A stretch of DNA of 64,000 bases from Paraburkholderia lycopersici. Its GTDB lineage: Bacteria > Pseudomonadota > Gammaproteobacteria > Burkholderiales > Burkholderiaceae. The translations under genes were made by a program, and so were the position numbers. The stretch spans positions 1 to 64,000 of the forward strand of contig NZ_FMYQ01000028.1 of NCBI RefSeq assembly GCF_900096975.1, read 5' to 3'. Below, one piece after another: positions 45,312-56,245 of the stretch (positions are counted from its first letter, which is position 1; every line of letters begins with the position of its first letter). Below the pieces are notes generated by a model. That model searched no databases, was not told the DNA's origin, and worked only from the letters and a program-made list of their open reading frames with translations.

Positions 45312-46502
45312 TCACCGGGCGGAAGGATGCGCCCTGCCGTACATGCGCAACGCCAGCCAGCCTATCGCGGCCCCCAGTCCTCCGACCACGCCGCCAAAGG
45401 TGCCGACCCACGACACGCCGAAACCGTTGGCGATATGGTTGCCCAGCAGCGCGCCCGCGCCGATCCCCACGTTATACAAGCCGGAATAGATCGACACGGC
45501 AAGGTCCGCGGCTTCGGGCGCCAGCTTGAGCACCCACGCCTGCATGGCAAGACCGAAGCAGACGACCGCGCCGCCCCACACGAGCGTCTGAAGGGACAGC
45601 GTGACGATGTTGAGCACGCAGGGAAACAGCACGAAGAGGCACCCGCACAAGGCAACGACCGAGGCCTGCAGGAACTGGCCAGGCTGCTTCGGGTAGAGGC
45701 GATTGAAGCAGACGGCCGCGGGAATGCCGGCACCGCCGAACAGAATCAGGACGTACGTGATCCGTCGACTGCTTTCATGGCCGACAGCCTGAATGAAAGG
45801 CTCGATATACGTGTACGACGTAAAGTGCGCGGAAACGACGAGTATCGTGAGCAGGTAGAGCGACGCCAGCATGGGCTTTCTGAAGAGCACGGGCAGGCTC
45901 CCGAACGAGCCCGCCTGATGACTTGGCAACGTCGGCAGCGCAATGCGCAAGACGAGCAGCGCAACAGCGGCGGCGCCCGCAATGAGGAGAAAAGTCTGCC
46001 GCCAGCCCAGCGTTTCGCCGATCACGCGCCCGAGCGGAATGCCCGCCACCATGGCGATCGACGTCCCCATGCCAAGCATCGCGAGCGCGCGGCTCCTGTT
46101 TCCGGGCGGCGCGAGCCTCACCACCAGCGAAACCGAGATCGACCAGAATATGGCATGCGCAAACGCAATGCCGATTCGGCCCGCCATCAGCACCGTAAAG
46201 TTCCACGCCATGCCCGTCACGACATGGCTGACGACGAAGAGCACGAATACGCCTGTGAGCAGCTTGCGGCGCTCGACGTTGCGCGTCAGCAGCATCAGGG
46301 GCAGCGACGCCACCGCCACCGTCCACGCGTAGATCGTCAGCATGAGGCCGACGTCGGTCGGCTTCATGTGCAGGCTCTCGCCAATTGCGCTCAGCAGCGC
46401 AACGGGCACGAATTCGGTCGTGTTGAAGATGAAGGCCGAGAGCGCCAATACGAGCACTCCCCACCACGAGTGCCCCGTGCAGACCGGTTCAGGCGTTGCC
46501 AT
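45312..46502 (-). CDS. sotB: MFS efflux transporter, SotB-like
   Basis: A 396-residue major-facilitator protein with 12 membrane segments. Characteristic stretches are FIFNTTEFVPVALLSAIGESLHM (helix 1), GLMLTIYAWTVAVASLPLMLLTRNVERRKLL (loop 2-3 motif A) and AHAIFWSISVSLVVRLAPPGNRSRALAMLG. These match the SotB/YdeA sugar-efflux group, which exports arabinose or IPTG in E. coli. Physiological substrate here unknown. ATG 46502 starts just before helix 1. Divergent from the chloroperoxidase-type gene. Confidence 0.85.
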   Translation of the reverse strand: MATPEPVCTGHSWWGVLVLALSAFIFNTTEFVPVALLSAIGESLHMKPTDVGLMLTIYAWTVAVASLPLMLLTRNVERRKLLTGVFVLFVVSHVVTGMAWNFTVLMAGRIGIAFAHAIFWSISVSLVVRLAPPGNRSRALAMLGMGTSIAMVAGIPLGRVIGETLGWRQTFLLIAGAAAVALLVLRIALPTLPSHQAGSFGSLPVLFRKPMLASLYLLTILVVSAHFTSYTYIEPFIQAVGHESSRRITYVLILFGGAGIPAAVCFNRLYPKQPGQFLQASVVALCGCLFVLFPCVLNIVTLSLQTLVWGGAVVCFGLAMQAWVLKLAPEAADLAVSIYSGLYNVGIGAGALLGNHIANGFGVSWVGTFGGVVGGLGAAIGWLALRMYGRAHPSAR

Positions 46503-46843
46503 AATCGAAGCGGGAATCGATAAAGGGCGATTATCGCGTATCGCCCCGTGGAACGGACCCGCAGGGCATCCAGGCGCGCGACGAGGTAGAGGCGGGGTAT
46601 GTTCATATGAATCGAAAGTCCGTCCCCTCCGCTGCACGCGGGACCCGCGCATCCTCGCGTCATCGCGCAGGTGTTCTCTTTATACTGGCCCGCGTGTTCG
46701 CCCTGCCTCTTTCCCTACAAGCAGGTGCCGGCACGTTCCGTACCCGCATTGTTCATCCGGACGCTGTCGCGAACGTCCGCGCGCAAGCCGCGCCGGCGTC
46801 TGTCCGCATCGTGAATCCGTAGTTCGAAACCGGAGAGCTTCTG
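46503..46843. other. divergent promoter region, no gene
   Basis: 341 bp between the MFS gene and the hydrolase gene. A short plus-strand frame (46607-46822) lacks family similarity and a ribosome binding site. No inverted repeat stood out. Confidence 0.4.
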
Positions 46844-47668
46844 ATGAGCACCTTCACTACCCGCGATGGCACGTCGATCTACTACAAGGACTGGGGCAGC
46901 GGCAAGCCCGTCGTCTTCAGCCACGGCTGGCCGCTTACCGCCGATGCCTGGGACGCCCAAATGCTCTTTCTCGTGCAAAAGGGCTTTCGCACGATCGCGC
47001 ACGACCGCCGCGGCCATGGCCGCTCGGACCAGCCCGCCAAAGGCAACGACATGGACACCTGGGCCGACGATCTCGCCGATCTGCTCGACAAGCTCGACGT
47101 GAAAGACGCCACGCTCGTCGGCCACTCCACAGGCGGCGGCGAAGTCGCGCACTATATCGGCCGTCACGGCACGAAGCGCGTGTCGGGCGCGGTGCTGATC
47201 GGCGCGGTGCCGCCCGTCATGATCAAAAGCGAAAAGAATCCGGGCGGCTTGCCGAGGGACGTGTTCGACGGCATCCGCAAGGGCGTGATCGACGATCGCT
47301 CGCAGTTCTTCAAGGACCTCGCCGTGCCGTTCTATGGCTTCAACCGCAGCGGCGCGAAGGTTTCGCAGGGCACGATCGACTCGTTCTGGCTGCAGGGCAT
47401 GGCCGGCGGCATCCTCGCGCTTCATGAGTGCGTGCACGAGTTCTCCGAAGTCGACTACACGGAAGACCTGAAGAAGATCGACGTGCCCACGCTGATCCTG
47501 CACGGCGACGACGACCAGATCGTGCCGATCGACGACTCGGGCAAGCTCTCCGCGAAGATCGTCAAGGACGCGACGCTCAAGATTTACCCGGGCGGCCCGC
47601 ACGGCATGTGCACGACGATGGCCGACCAGGTCAACGCCGATCTGCTCGCATTCCTGAACCGCAAGTAA
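46844..47668 (+). CDS. non-heme chloroperoxidase-type alpha/beta hydrolase
   Basis: A 274-residue alpha/beta hydrolase of the cofactor-free haloperoxidase/esterase group. Elements: STFTTRDGTSIYYKDWGSGKPVVFSHGWPL (oxyanion strand), HDRRGHGRSDQP, the nucleophile elbow VGHSTGGGEVAHY (Ser), LHGDDDQIVPI (Asp) and YPGGPHGMCTT (His). In vitro these enzymes act as esterases and as perhydrolases. The ATG at 46844 has GGAGA 7 nt upstream. The family is firm, the natural substrate unknown. Confidence 0.9.
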   Translation: MSTFTTRDGTSIYYKDWGSGKPVVFSHGWPLTADAWDAQMLFLVQKGFRTIAHDRRGHGRSDQPAKGNDMDTWADDLADLLDKLDVKDATLVGHSTGGGEVAHYIGRHGTKRVSGAVLIGAVPPVMIKSEKNPGGLPRDVFDGIRKGVIDDRSQFFKDLAVPFYGFNRSGAKVSQGTIDSFWLQGMAGGILALHECVHEFSEVDYTEDLKKIDVPTLILHGDDDQIVPIDDSGKLSAKIVKDATLKIYPGGPHGMCTTMADQVNADLLAFLNRK

Positions 47669-47689
47669 CGCGGCTTGCGGCGTGCCCGC

Positions 47690-47938
47690 TCAATGCGAGC
47701 ACGCCTGCAACGCCTCGACGTACCGGGTTTGCCATGCCGGGTCTTGCCCGAACTCCGCGAGATCCGCGTGCAGATCGCTGGCATACGCCGCCATGCAGGC
47801 GCGGCTGTTCGCTTCCACGGCGCGCGGCATCACGAGGATCGACGCAGTCACACCGCCCACCACGAGCGCGGTGATTGCGAGGCCGATCACCCAGCGCCAC
47901 CCGTCCCCTTCCGCGCTTTTCAGCGCCGCTTCGTTCAT
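47690..47938 (-). CDS. small single-pass membrane protein beside MarR gene
   Basis: An 82-residue protein with one membrane helix (WRWVIGLAITALVVGGVTASILVM, residues ~15-38) and a soluble tail containing two cysteines. AAGGAG lies 8 nt before ATG 47938. The start is 16 bp downstream of a 16-bp inverted-repeat element that also occurs upstream of the adjacent marR gene, so MarR control is likely. No family is recognised. Confidence 0.65.
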   Translation of the reverse strand: MNEAALKSAEGDGWRWVIGLAITALVVGGVTASILVMPRAVEANSRACMAAYASDLHADLAEFGQDPAWQTRYVEALQACSH

Positions 47939-47953
47939 CGCATTTCTCCTTTT

Positions 47954-47969
47954 GATTAGCAAGACAATC
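47954..47969. promoter_or_regulatory. candidate MarR operator, copy 1
   Basis: GATTAGCAAGACAATC, with GATT/AATC arms, located just upstream of the 82-residue membrane-protein gene and downstream of marR. It matches the copy at 48437-48452 at 14 of 16 positions. Confidence 0.5.
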
Positions 47970-47998
47970 ATTAGGGCGTTAAAAAAGGCGCGAACGCC

Positions 47999-48415
47999 TC
48001 AAGCCAGTCCTTTGCGTATCTTGCGCATGCCCGTAACCGTCGATTCGAACAGATCCGGGCCCACCTGCGCACGCAGGCGCCGCGCGATATCGGCGCTCGC
48101 ACCGTTGATCGGGCCGTCGAGCGCCGCACCGTCCGCCGTGGGAAAGAGCCCCCATTCCCGACCGTCGGCGTCGCCCTGGCGGCGCTCCAGCAAGCCCTTG
48201 TCGCACAGGCCGTCGACGAGGCGCGTGGCCGTGGGCCGCGCAATGCCGAGCGTCTGCGCGACATCGCTCGCGAGGCACCCCGGTTTCGCGAGCACGACGC
48301 GCAGCACGAAACCCTGCGCGGGCGTGAGGCCGAACGGCGCGTAGACGGCGGTCCATTCGCGCTCGACGAGACGCGCGAGCGCCGCCGAATTGAAGTAAAG
48401 GCAGTGATCGAACAT
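47999..48415 (-). CDS. MarR-family regulator
   Basis: A 138-residue MarR-type transcription factor. The winged helix region reads LTPAQGFVLRVVLAKPGCLASDVAQTLGIARPTATRLVDGLCDKGLLERRQGDADGREW, with the wing ending in the usual D-x-R pattern. It begins MFDHCLYFNSAALARLVEREW, typical of the family; ATG 48445 is an in-frame alternative. MarR proteins are dimeric repressors released by small phenolic or oxidising ligands. Paired 16-bp elements lie 22 bp upstream of its own start and upstream of the neighbouring membrane-protein gene. Confidence 0.85.
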   Translation of the reverse strand: MFDHCLYFNSAALARLVEREWTAVYAPFGLTPAQGFVLRVVLAKPGCLASDVAQTLGIARPTATRLVDGLCDKGLLERRQGDADGREWGLFPTADGAALDGPINGASADIARRLRAQVGPDLFESTVTGMRKIRKGLA

Positions 48416-48436
48416 GGAGCGATGAGACCACGAATT

Positions 48437-48452
48437 GATTAGCAAAGCAATC
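48437..48452. promoter_or_regulatory. candidate MarR operator, copy 2
   Basis: GATTAGCAAAGCAATC, upstream of marR, nearly the same as the element at 47954-47969. The spacing and repetition support autoregulation. Confidence 0.5.
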
Positions 48453-48910
48453 GTATTGGCGAACTTCTACGCCAATCGGTCCATCGGGCCAGCCTCGATC
48501 GTCTTCTCACGGCCAGGAAAATCCCCAAAAACCGGGTTGCAACCGGCAAAACTCTTCTATAAGACTGGCCGATTCACCCACCGTTTTACAAGGGTCTTTG
48601 CCAGCTTGACAAATAATCAGGGGCACGAGCACCAAAACGCGTGCGGCACGCCGGCATCGCCGCCAATGCCCCGCCAAGCCTTGTACGGCGGGGCTCCGAC
48701 GCGGAAACGTTTTCGGCACATAGCCACCGGATCGGGGAAAAAGAGCCGACTTCGGGGCCAATCCGATTCGCGCAACGGCATTCCATGATATGAAATTCAT
48801 GGACAGTTGGGCCCCGGTCCGCCTCGAATTCAGGCAAAATTGCGGTGTTACGCCGACTGCGTGCAGCCGGTGGTGTTACCACCCCGTTTTTGGATCCCGC
48901 CAAGAAGCCG

Positions 48911-51154
<2,244 letters not shown>

Positions 51155-51207
51155 GTGCTGGAACCCTTCCCCGCGCGTCGCGCGGGGAACGTCGCTCCGC
51201 AAATGAA

Positions 51208-51239
51208 TCGAGCCTCCCATGGGAGGCTCGATTTTTTTT
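51208..51239 (+). terminator. intrinsic terminator after icd
   Basis: Perfect 11-bp stem TCGAGCCTCCC / GGGAGGCTCGA around AT, followed by eight T. It lies 54 bp after the icd stop. An ideal Rho-independent terminator. Confidence 0.92.
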
Positions 51240-51301
51240 GCCCTACGCGGTTTGTCCGGCTTCGTCGAGACGAGCCTGGCGGCCCGCCCCGCGCGTCAGG
51301 C

Positions 51302-53161
51302 TCAGTCGTCCAGCAGCGAGAGGTCGCGCACGGCGCCCTTGTCGGCCGACATCACGAGCTTCGCATAGGCCTTGAGCGCCGCCGACACCTTGCGCGGACG
51401 CGCCTTCGCCGGCTTCCAGCCCCTGGCGTTCTGCTCTTCGCGGCGGCGCGCCAGCTCCTCGTCGGAGACCAGCACGTTGATCGTGCGGTTGGGAATGTCG
51501 ATGCGGATCTTGTCGCCGTCGCGCACGAGGCCGATCGCGCCGCCCGCCGCCGCTTCGGGCGAGCAGTGGCCGATCGAGAGGCCCGAGGTGCCGCCGGAGA
51601 AACGGCCGTCGGTCAGCAGCGCGCACGCCTTGCCGAGCCCCTTCGACTTGATGTAGCTCGTCGGGTAGAGCATTTCCTGCATGCCGGGACCGCCGCGCGG
51701 ACCCTCGTAGCGCACGATCACCACGTCGCCGGCCTTGACCTTGTCGGCGAGGATGTTTTCCACGGCCTCGTCCTGCGATTCGGTCACGTGAGCCGTACCC
51801 TCGAACACGAGGATGCTGTCGTCCACGCCTGCCGTCTTCACCACACAGCCATTGAGCGCGATATTGCCCGTCAGCACGGCAAGCCCGCCCTCTTTCGAGA
51901 ACGCGTGCTCATAGGAGCGAATGCAGCCTTCTGCGCGGTCCGAGTCGAGGTCCGGCCAGCGCGTGTTCTGGCTGAACGCCACCTGCGAGGGAATGCCGGC
52001 GGGACCCGCCATGTAGAACGTCTTCACGGCTTCGTCCTGCGTGCGCGTGATGTCCCACTGCTCCAGCGCTTCCTTGAGCGTCGGCGCGTGCACGGTGGGC
52101 ACGTCGGTATGCAGCTTGCCCGCGCGCTCCAGTTCGCCGAGGATCGCCATGATGCCGCCCGCGCGGTGCACGTCCTCGATGTGATACTTGTTCGTGTTCG
52201 GCGCGACCTTGCACAGCTGCGGTACGACGCGCGAAAGACGGTCGATGTCGCCCATTGTGAAGTCGATGCCCGCTTCCTGCGCAATGGCCAGCAAGTGCAG
52301 GATGGTGTTGGTCGAGCCGCCCATCGCGATGTCGAGCGTCATGGCGTTTTCGAACGCCTTGAAGCCCACCGAGCGCGGTAGCACGCGTTCGTCTTCCTGC
52401 TCGTAATACTGGCGGGCCAGTTCCACGATGCGCCGGCCCGCGCGCCTGAAGAGCTGCTCGCGGTCCGCGTGCGTGGCGACCACCGTGCCGTTGCCGGGCA
52501 GCGAGAGGCCCAGCGCCTCGGTCAGGCAGTTCATGGAGTTGGCCGTGAACATGCCCGAGCACGACCCGCAGGTCGGGCAGGCGGAGCGCTCCACTTCGGC
52601 CACTTCGGCGTCGGAGTACTTGCTGTCGGCCGCGATCACCATGGCGTCGATCAGGTCGAGCTTCTTGACCTCGATGGCCTTGGTGACGGGGTTCGCGAGA
52701 CGCGTCTTGCCCGCTTCCATCGGGCCGCCCGAGACGAAAATCACCGGAATGTTCAGGCGCATGGCGGCCATGAGCATGCCAGGGGTGATCTTGTCGCAGT
52801 TCGAGATGCAGACCATGGCGTCGGCGCAGTGCGCGTTGACCATGTATTCGACCGAATCCGCAATGATGTCGCGGCTCGGCAGCGAATAGAGCATGCCGTC
52901 GTGGCCCATGGCAATGCCGTCATCCACGGCGATCGTGTTGAATTCCTTGGCCACGCCGCCGGCGGCTTCGATTTCGCGCGCAACGAGCTGACCGAGGTCT
53001 TTCAGGTGCACATGGCCTGGCACGAACTGGGTGAACGAATTGACGACCGCGATGATCGGCTTGGCAAAGTCTTCGTCTTTCATGCCGGTGGCGCGCCACA
53101 GGGAGCGCGCACCCGCCATGTTGCGGCCGGCGGTGGAGGTTTTGGAACGGTATGCGGGCAT
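51302..53161 (-). CDS. ilvD: dihydroxy-acid dehydratase, long form
   Basis: A 619-residue Fe-S dehydratase of branched-chain amino-acid and pantothenate synthesis, converting 2,3-dihydroxy-acids to 2-keto acids. It starts MPAYRSKTSTAGRNMAGARSLWRATGMKD as the E. coli-like (616-residue) form does. Cluster cysteines lie in VCISNCDKITPGM and ACPTCGSCSGMFTANSMNC. Other landmarks: SGGPMEAG, GGSTNTILHLLAIA, FEGTAHVTES, GPRGGPGMQEML and TDGRFSGGTSG. ATG 53161 is not preceded by a clear Shine-Dalgarno. Burkholderia usually have a second, shorter ilvD elsewhere. It is convergent with icd. Confidence 0.96.
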   Translation of the reverse strand: MPAYRSKTSTAGRNMAGARSLWRATGMKDEDFAKPIIAVVNSFTQFVPGHVHLKDLGQLVAREIEAAGGVAKEFNTIAVDDGIAMGHDGMLYSLPSRDIIADSVEYMVNAHCADAMVCISNCDKITPGMLMAAMRLNIPVIFVSGGPMEAGKTRLANPVTKAIEVKKLDLIDAMVIAADSKYSDAEVAEVERSACPTCGSCSGMFTANSMNCLTEALGLSLPGNGTVVATHADREQLFRRAGRRIVELARQYYEQEDERVLPRSVGFKAFENAMTLDIAMGGSTNTILHLLAIAQEAGIDFTMGDIDRLSRVVPQLCKVAPNTNKYHIEDVHRAGGIMAILGELERAGKLHTDVPTVHAPTLKEALEQWDITRTQDEAVKTFYMAGPAGIPSQVAFSQNTRWPDLDSDRAEGCIRSYEHAFSKEGGLAVLTGNIALNGCVVKTAGVDDSILVFEGTAHVTESQDEAVENILADKVKAGDVVIVRYEGPRGGPGMQEMLYPTSYIKSKGLGKACALLTDGRFSGGTSGLSIGHCSPEAAAGGAIGLVRDGDKIRIDIPNRTINVLVSDEELARRREEQNARGWKPAKARPRKVSAALKAYAKLVMSADKGAVRDLSLLDD

Positions 53162-53426
53162 TTGTGCTTGAGAAGAAAAATCGCGGAAAGGAAGCGGGCC
53201 ACGGGAATAACGGCCCCACGCGCGCCCTTGCGAACAACCTCTTGAGCTGCGGCTCTGGGCAAACCCGGTAATTATCCCACAGGCATGGGGGCCGCGCGCT
53301 GCGCGGCGGGGCCTGCGCCCGCCTCCCTCCGGACGGAACGCGCGCTGCCCCAGGGTTGCCGGACCTTGCCGAAAGCGCGCGCCTGCACCAATACTCTCTC
53401 GTCAGACTCGCGTGACGGAGCGCCCC

Positions 53427-54815
53427 ATGCCCATGCGGAACATCAAGCACGTAGTCGTCGTGATGTTCGAAAACCGGTCGTTCGATACGATGCTCGGCGG
53501 CCTCTATGCAAACGGCGCCGGCCCCGCGCATTTCCTGCCCGCCGAGAGCGCGCAACGGCCGTTCGACGGGCTGAAAGCGGGCTTGTGCAATCCCACCAGA
53601 GCGGGCGGCACGATTGCCGCGACCACGCCGGCATCCACGGCCACGCTGCCCGATCCCGACCCGCAGGAAACGTTCGCGAACGTGCGCATTCAATTGCTCG
53701 GCAACGCGCAAGGCGCCGTGCCCATGTCGGGCTTCGTGCAAGACTACGAAACGACCTCGACGACGGACGCAAGCCAGGTCATGCAGTGCCACAGCCCCGA
53801 TCAGCTAAAGGTGCTCTCGACGCTCGCGCGCGCCTACGCCGTCTCGGACGCCTGGTTCGCCTCCGTGCCGAGCCAGACCTGGCCGAACCGCGCGTTCGCC
53901 CACGCAGGCACGTCGAACGGCCACGTCGACAACGGCTCACCGCCCGACCCGTTCGAATGGAAGGTGCGCACCATCTTCAACGTGCTGAGCGACGTGGGCG
54001 CGAGCTGGGCCGTGTACAGCGCTGCGTTCGTCGCGCCGTCGCTCACGCTCACGATGTTTCTGACGCTTTGGGATGCGAAGTACAAGCCGAACTTCCAGCG
54101 CTTCGGCGCGTTCGTCAGCGCCTGCAAGAACAATACGCTGCCGCAGTACTCGTTCATCGAGCCGCGCTTTCTGCTCGCCCCCAACGACCAGCACCCGCCG
54201 CACGATGTCTACGCGGGCGAAAGCTTTCTCTACGACATCTGGCACGCCGTGAGCACGTCGCCCGCGTGGCCCGACACGCTGCTCGTCGTCACCTATGACG
54301 AGCACGGCGGCACCTACGACCACGTGCTGCCGCCCGCCACCGCCGTACCGCCCGACGCCGCGAGCAATCCCGGCGACCAGAACTTCGGCTTCGACAGTTT
54401 CGGCGTGCGCGTGCCGGTCGTGGTGGTCTCGCCGTATATCGCGCCGGGAACCGTGTTCCGCTCGCCCGGGGCCACGCCCTACGACCATACGTCGATCCTC
54501 GCCACGCTGCGCGACTGGCTCGATATCGCGCCCGCCGCCATGCTGGCGAGCCAGCGCGTGGCGGCGGCGCCCACGCTGGCCCCGCTGCTCACGCTCGACA
54601 CGCCGCGCACCGACCTGCCGGCCATCGCCGCGCCGCCGGCCTCGGGCTTCATCGCGACGAATCTCGCCCGCCCGCTCAACGATCTGCAAAAGAGCCTCGT
54701 GAGCGGCACCGCGCGGCGCTCGGGCCTCGACCCGGCCGCCACGGTCGATTCGATGCCGACCCGCCAGCACGCGGTGGACTTCTTCAACAGGATGTTGTCG
54801 TCGCCGCAGCCCTGA
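53427..54815 (+). CDS. phospholipase C-type phosphoesterase without signal peptide
   Basis: A 462-residue protein of the phosphoesterase/phospholipase C family (PlcN and acid phosphatase AcpA relatives). The metal-binding start MRNIKHVVVVMFENRSFDTMLGG is present, as are ETTSTTDASQVMQC, SDAWFASVPSQTWPNR, the YDEHGGTYDHVLPP catalytic block and FGVRVPVVVVSPYI. Known relatives are exported by the Tat or Sec route, but here the catalytic strand begins only 6 residues from the start and no export signal is visible. GGAG 6 nt before ATG 53427 supports the start, and the upstream frame lacks a signal. Substrate unknown. Confidence 0.85.
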   Translation: MPMRNIKHVVVVMFENRSFDTMLGGLYANGAGPAHFLPAESAQRPFDGLKAGLCNPTRAGGTIAATTPASTATLPDPDPQETFANVRIQLLGNAQGAVPMSGFVQDYETTSTTDASQVMQCHSPDQLKVLSTLARAYAVSDAWFASVPSQTWPNRAFAHAGTSNGHVDNGSPPDPFEWKVRTIFNVLSDVGASWAVYSAAFVAPSLTLTMFLTLWDAKYKPNFQRFGAFVSACKNNTLPQYSFIEPRFLLAPNDQHPPHDVYAGESFLYDIWHAVSTSPAWPDTLLVVTYDEHGGTYDHVLPPATAVPPDAASNPGDQNFGFDSFGVRVPVVVVSPYIAPGTVFRSPGATPYDHTSILATLRDWLDIAPAAMLASQRVAAAPTLAPLLTLDTPRTDLPAIAAPPASGFIATNLARPLNDLQKSLVSGTARRSGLDPAATVDSMPTRQHAVDFFNRMLSSPQP

Positions 54816-54832
54816 GTGCGCGATGCGCCGCT

Positions 54833-55741
54833 TCAGCCGCCGCAGGCCTCGCCGAGGCCTGCGTCCGCGATCAGACCGAGCAGCACGTCCGAAAACGCAT
54901 TCGCGGCGAGCGTGGTCGATGCGCGCCGCCGCGTGAGCAACGCGACGGTGCGTTGCGGCAGCGCCGGGATCACCGGCAGCGCAACGAGCCCGCGATGCTC
55001 GCGCAATACCGCCGAAGGCAGCAGCGTAGCGAGCGTGCCGTCCTTCACGAGCTTGAGCACCGTGCCCACCGAGTTGGCCTGCAGCATCACGCGCGGACTC
55101 AACTGGTGCGCGCGGAAGTAGGCGTCGGCGAAGCGGCGCACCACGAAGTCGGAGCTCAGCAGCGCGAGCGGCATCGTCTCGAGCTGCCGCGCGGCGACCT
55201 CGGCGCGACGGCGCGCAAGCGGATGGCGCGTAGCCACGAGCAGCCCCATCTGCTCGCCGAAGAGCGGGCGCACCTCGATTTCGTCGGAGCGCACGTCGGT
55301 AAAGCCGATACCGAGATCGAGTTCGTCGCGTTCGAGCCCGCCTTCGATATCTTCTAGCGGCCGCTCGCTCACTTCGAGCGCGATGGCCGGGTACGCCTCG
55401 CGAAAGCGCCGCAGCGCGGGCCCGACCAGATATTCGGCGAAAGTGGGCGTGTAGGCGAGCCGCAGCAGGCCACGCGTGAGGCCACGCACCTCGTGCAGCG
55501 CGCGCTTGCCCGCGTCGAGCAGCGCGAGCGCCTCGCGCGCGTGCTCGATGTATACGCGGCCGAATTCCGTGAGGCTGATGGCGCGACCGCTACGGTCGAA
55601 CAGCGCGCCGCCGAGATCGTTTTCCAGCTGGCGGATTTGCTGCGAGAGCGCCGGTTGCGAGACGTGCAGCACTTCGGCTGCGCGCGTGAAATTCTTCAAC
55701 TCCGCCACGGTGAGCACGTAGCGTATCGAGCGAAGCGTCAA
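54833..55741 (-). CDS. LysR-family regulator, CynR-like
   Basis: A ~302-residue LysR regulator most similar in layout to CynR of the cyanate operon: SIRYVLTVAELKNFTRAAEVLHVSQPALSQQIRQLENDLGG, then LFDRSGRAISLTEFG, TPTFAEYLVGPALRRF and LDLGIGFTDVRSDEIEV. The likely start is TTG 55741 with GGGAGG 8 nt upstream; an ATG at 55813 would add 24 residues without family match. No cynTS genes are nearby. It follows the nasA gene by 457 bp on the same strand, and its target is unknown. Confidence 0.8.
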   Translation of the reverse strand: MTLRSIRYVLTVAELKNFTRAAEVLHVSQPALSQQIRQLENDLGGALFDRSGRAISLTEFGRVYIEHAREALALLDAGKRALHEVRGLTRGLLRLAYTPTFAEYLVGPALRRFREAYPAIALEVSERPLEDIEGGLERDELDLGIGFTDVRSDEIEVRPLFGEQMGLLVATRHPLARRRAEVAARQLETMPLALLSSDFVVRRFADAYFRAHQLSPRVMLQANSVGTVLKLVKDGTLATLLPSAVLREHRGLVALPVIPALPQRTVALLTRRRASTTLAANAFSDVLLGLIADAGLGEACGG

Positions 55742-55945
55742 GGTGGCTGCCTCCCGAATGTCTCCGACTGCGCGATTTTTTCCGCGAATTTTTCCATAAG
55801 GCGCGCTTATCATGCCGATCCGAATATCGTCTTGGACGACGGCGCGCGGCCTGCGCAGAATAGCTTCTGATCGGGGCGAGCGAGGCGCGGCGGGCGGGAT
55901 GCGCCGCGTCGGCCGCCGGGCATCATTCTACCGGGGAGAAAGCGG

Positions 55946-56245
55946 ATGTTCGAGTCGATCTCGATGAGCGTGGTGGCCGTGTTCGCGGGCTCGAGCCTGA
56001 CGTTCCTCCTGGCCATCCTGCTGCCCGAACCCGTCGTGGCCAAAGGCGCGAGCGGCGGACGCTTTGCCGAACCCGGCAATGCCGATGAAAACGTCGGGCG
56101 CGCGAGCCGTGCGCGCACGCGCCGCCTGCGCGCGCTGCAGACGTGGCGCGCCGGCGTGGGCCCGGCGAGGCGCGCACCCGAAGCGGCGCCGCGCCCACTC
56201 AATAGACGTCGCGCAGATAGCGCTTGTCCCGTGCGAGTGCGTTGA
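55946..56245 (+). CDS. possible small membrane protein
   Basis: A 99-residue frame with one hydrophobic segment at residues 7-30 and a basic tail. GGAG lies 7 nt before ATG 55946. Its last 47 bp overlap the 3' end of nasA on the other strand, and the tail looks like antisense sequence. The N-terminal membrane segment may be real; a true stop further upstream is not evident. Confidence 0.3.
   Translation: MFESISMSVVAVFAGSSLTFLLAILLPEPVVAKGASGGRFAEPGNADENVGRASRARTRRLRALQTWRAGVGPARRAPEAAPRPLNRRRADSACPVRVR

Noticed and set aside
46607..46822. 71-codon plus-strand frame upstream of the chloroperoxidase-type gene
   Set aside because: Low-complexity translation, no ribosome binding site, lies in a promoter region.
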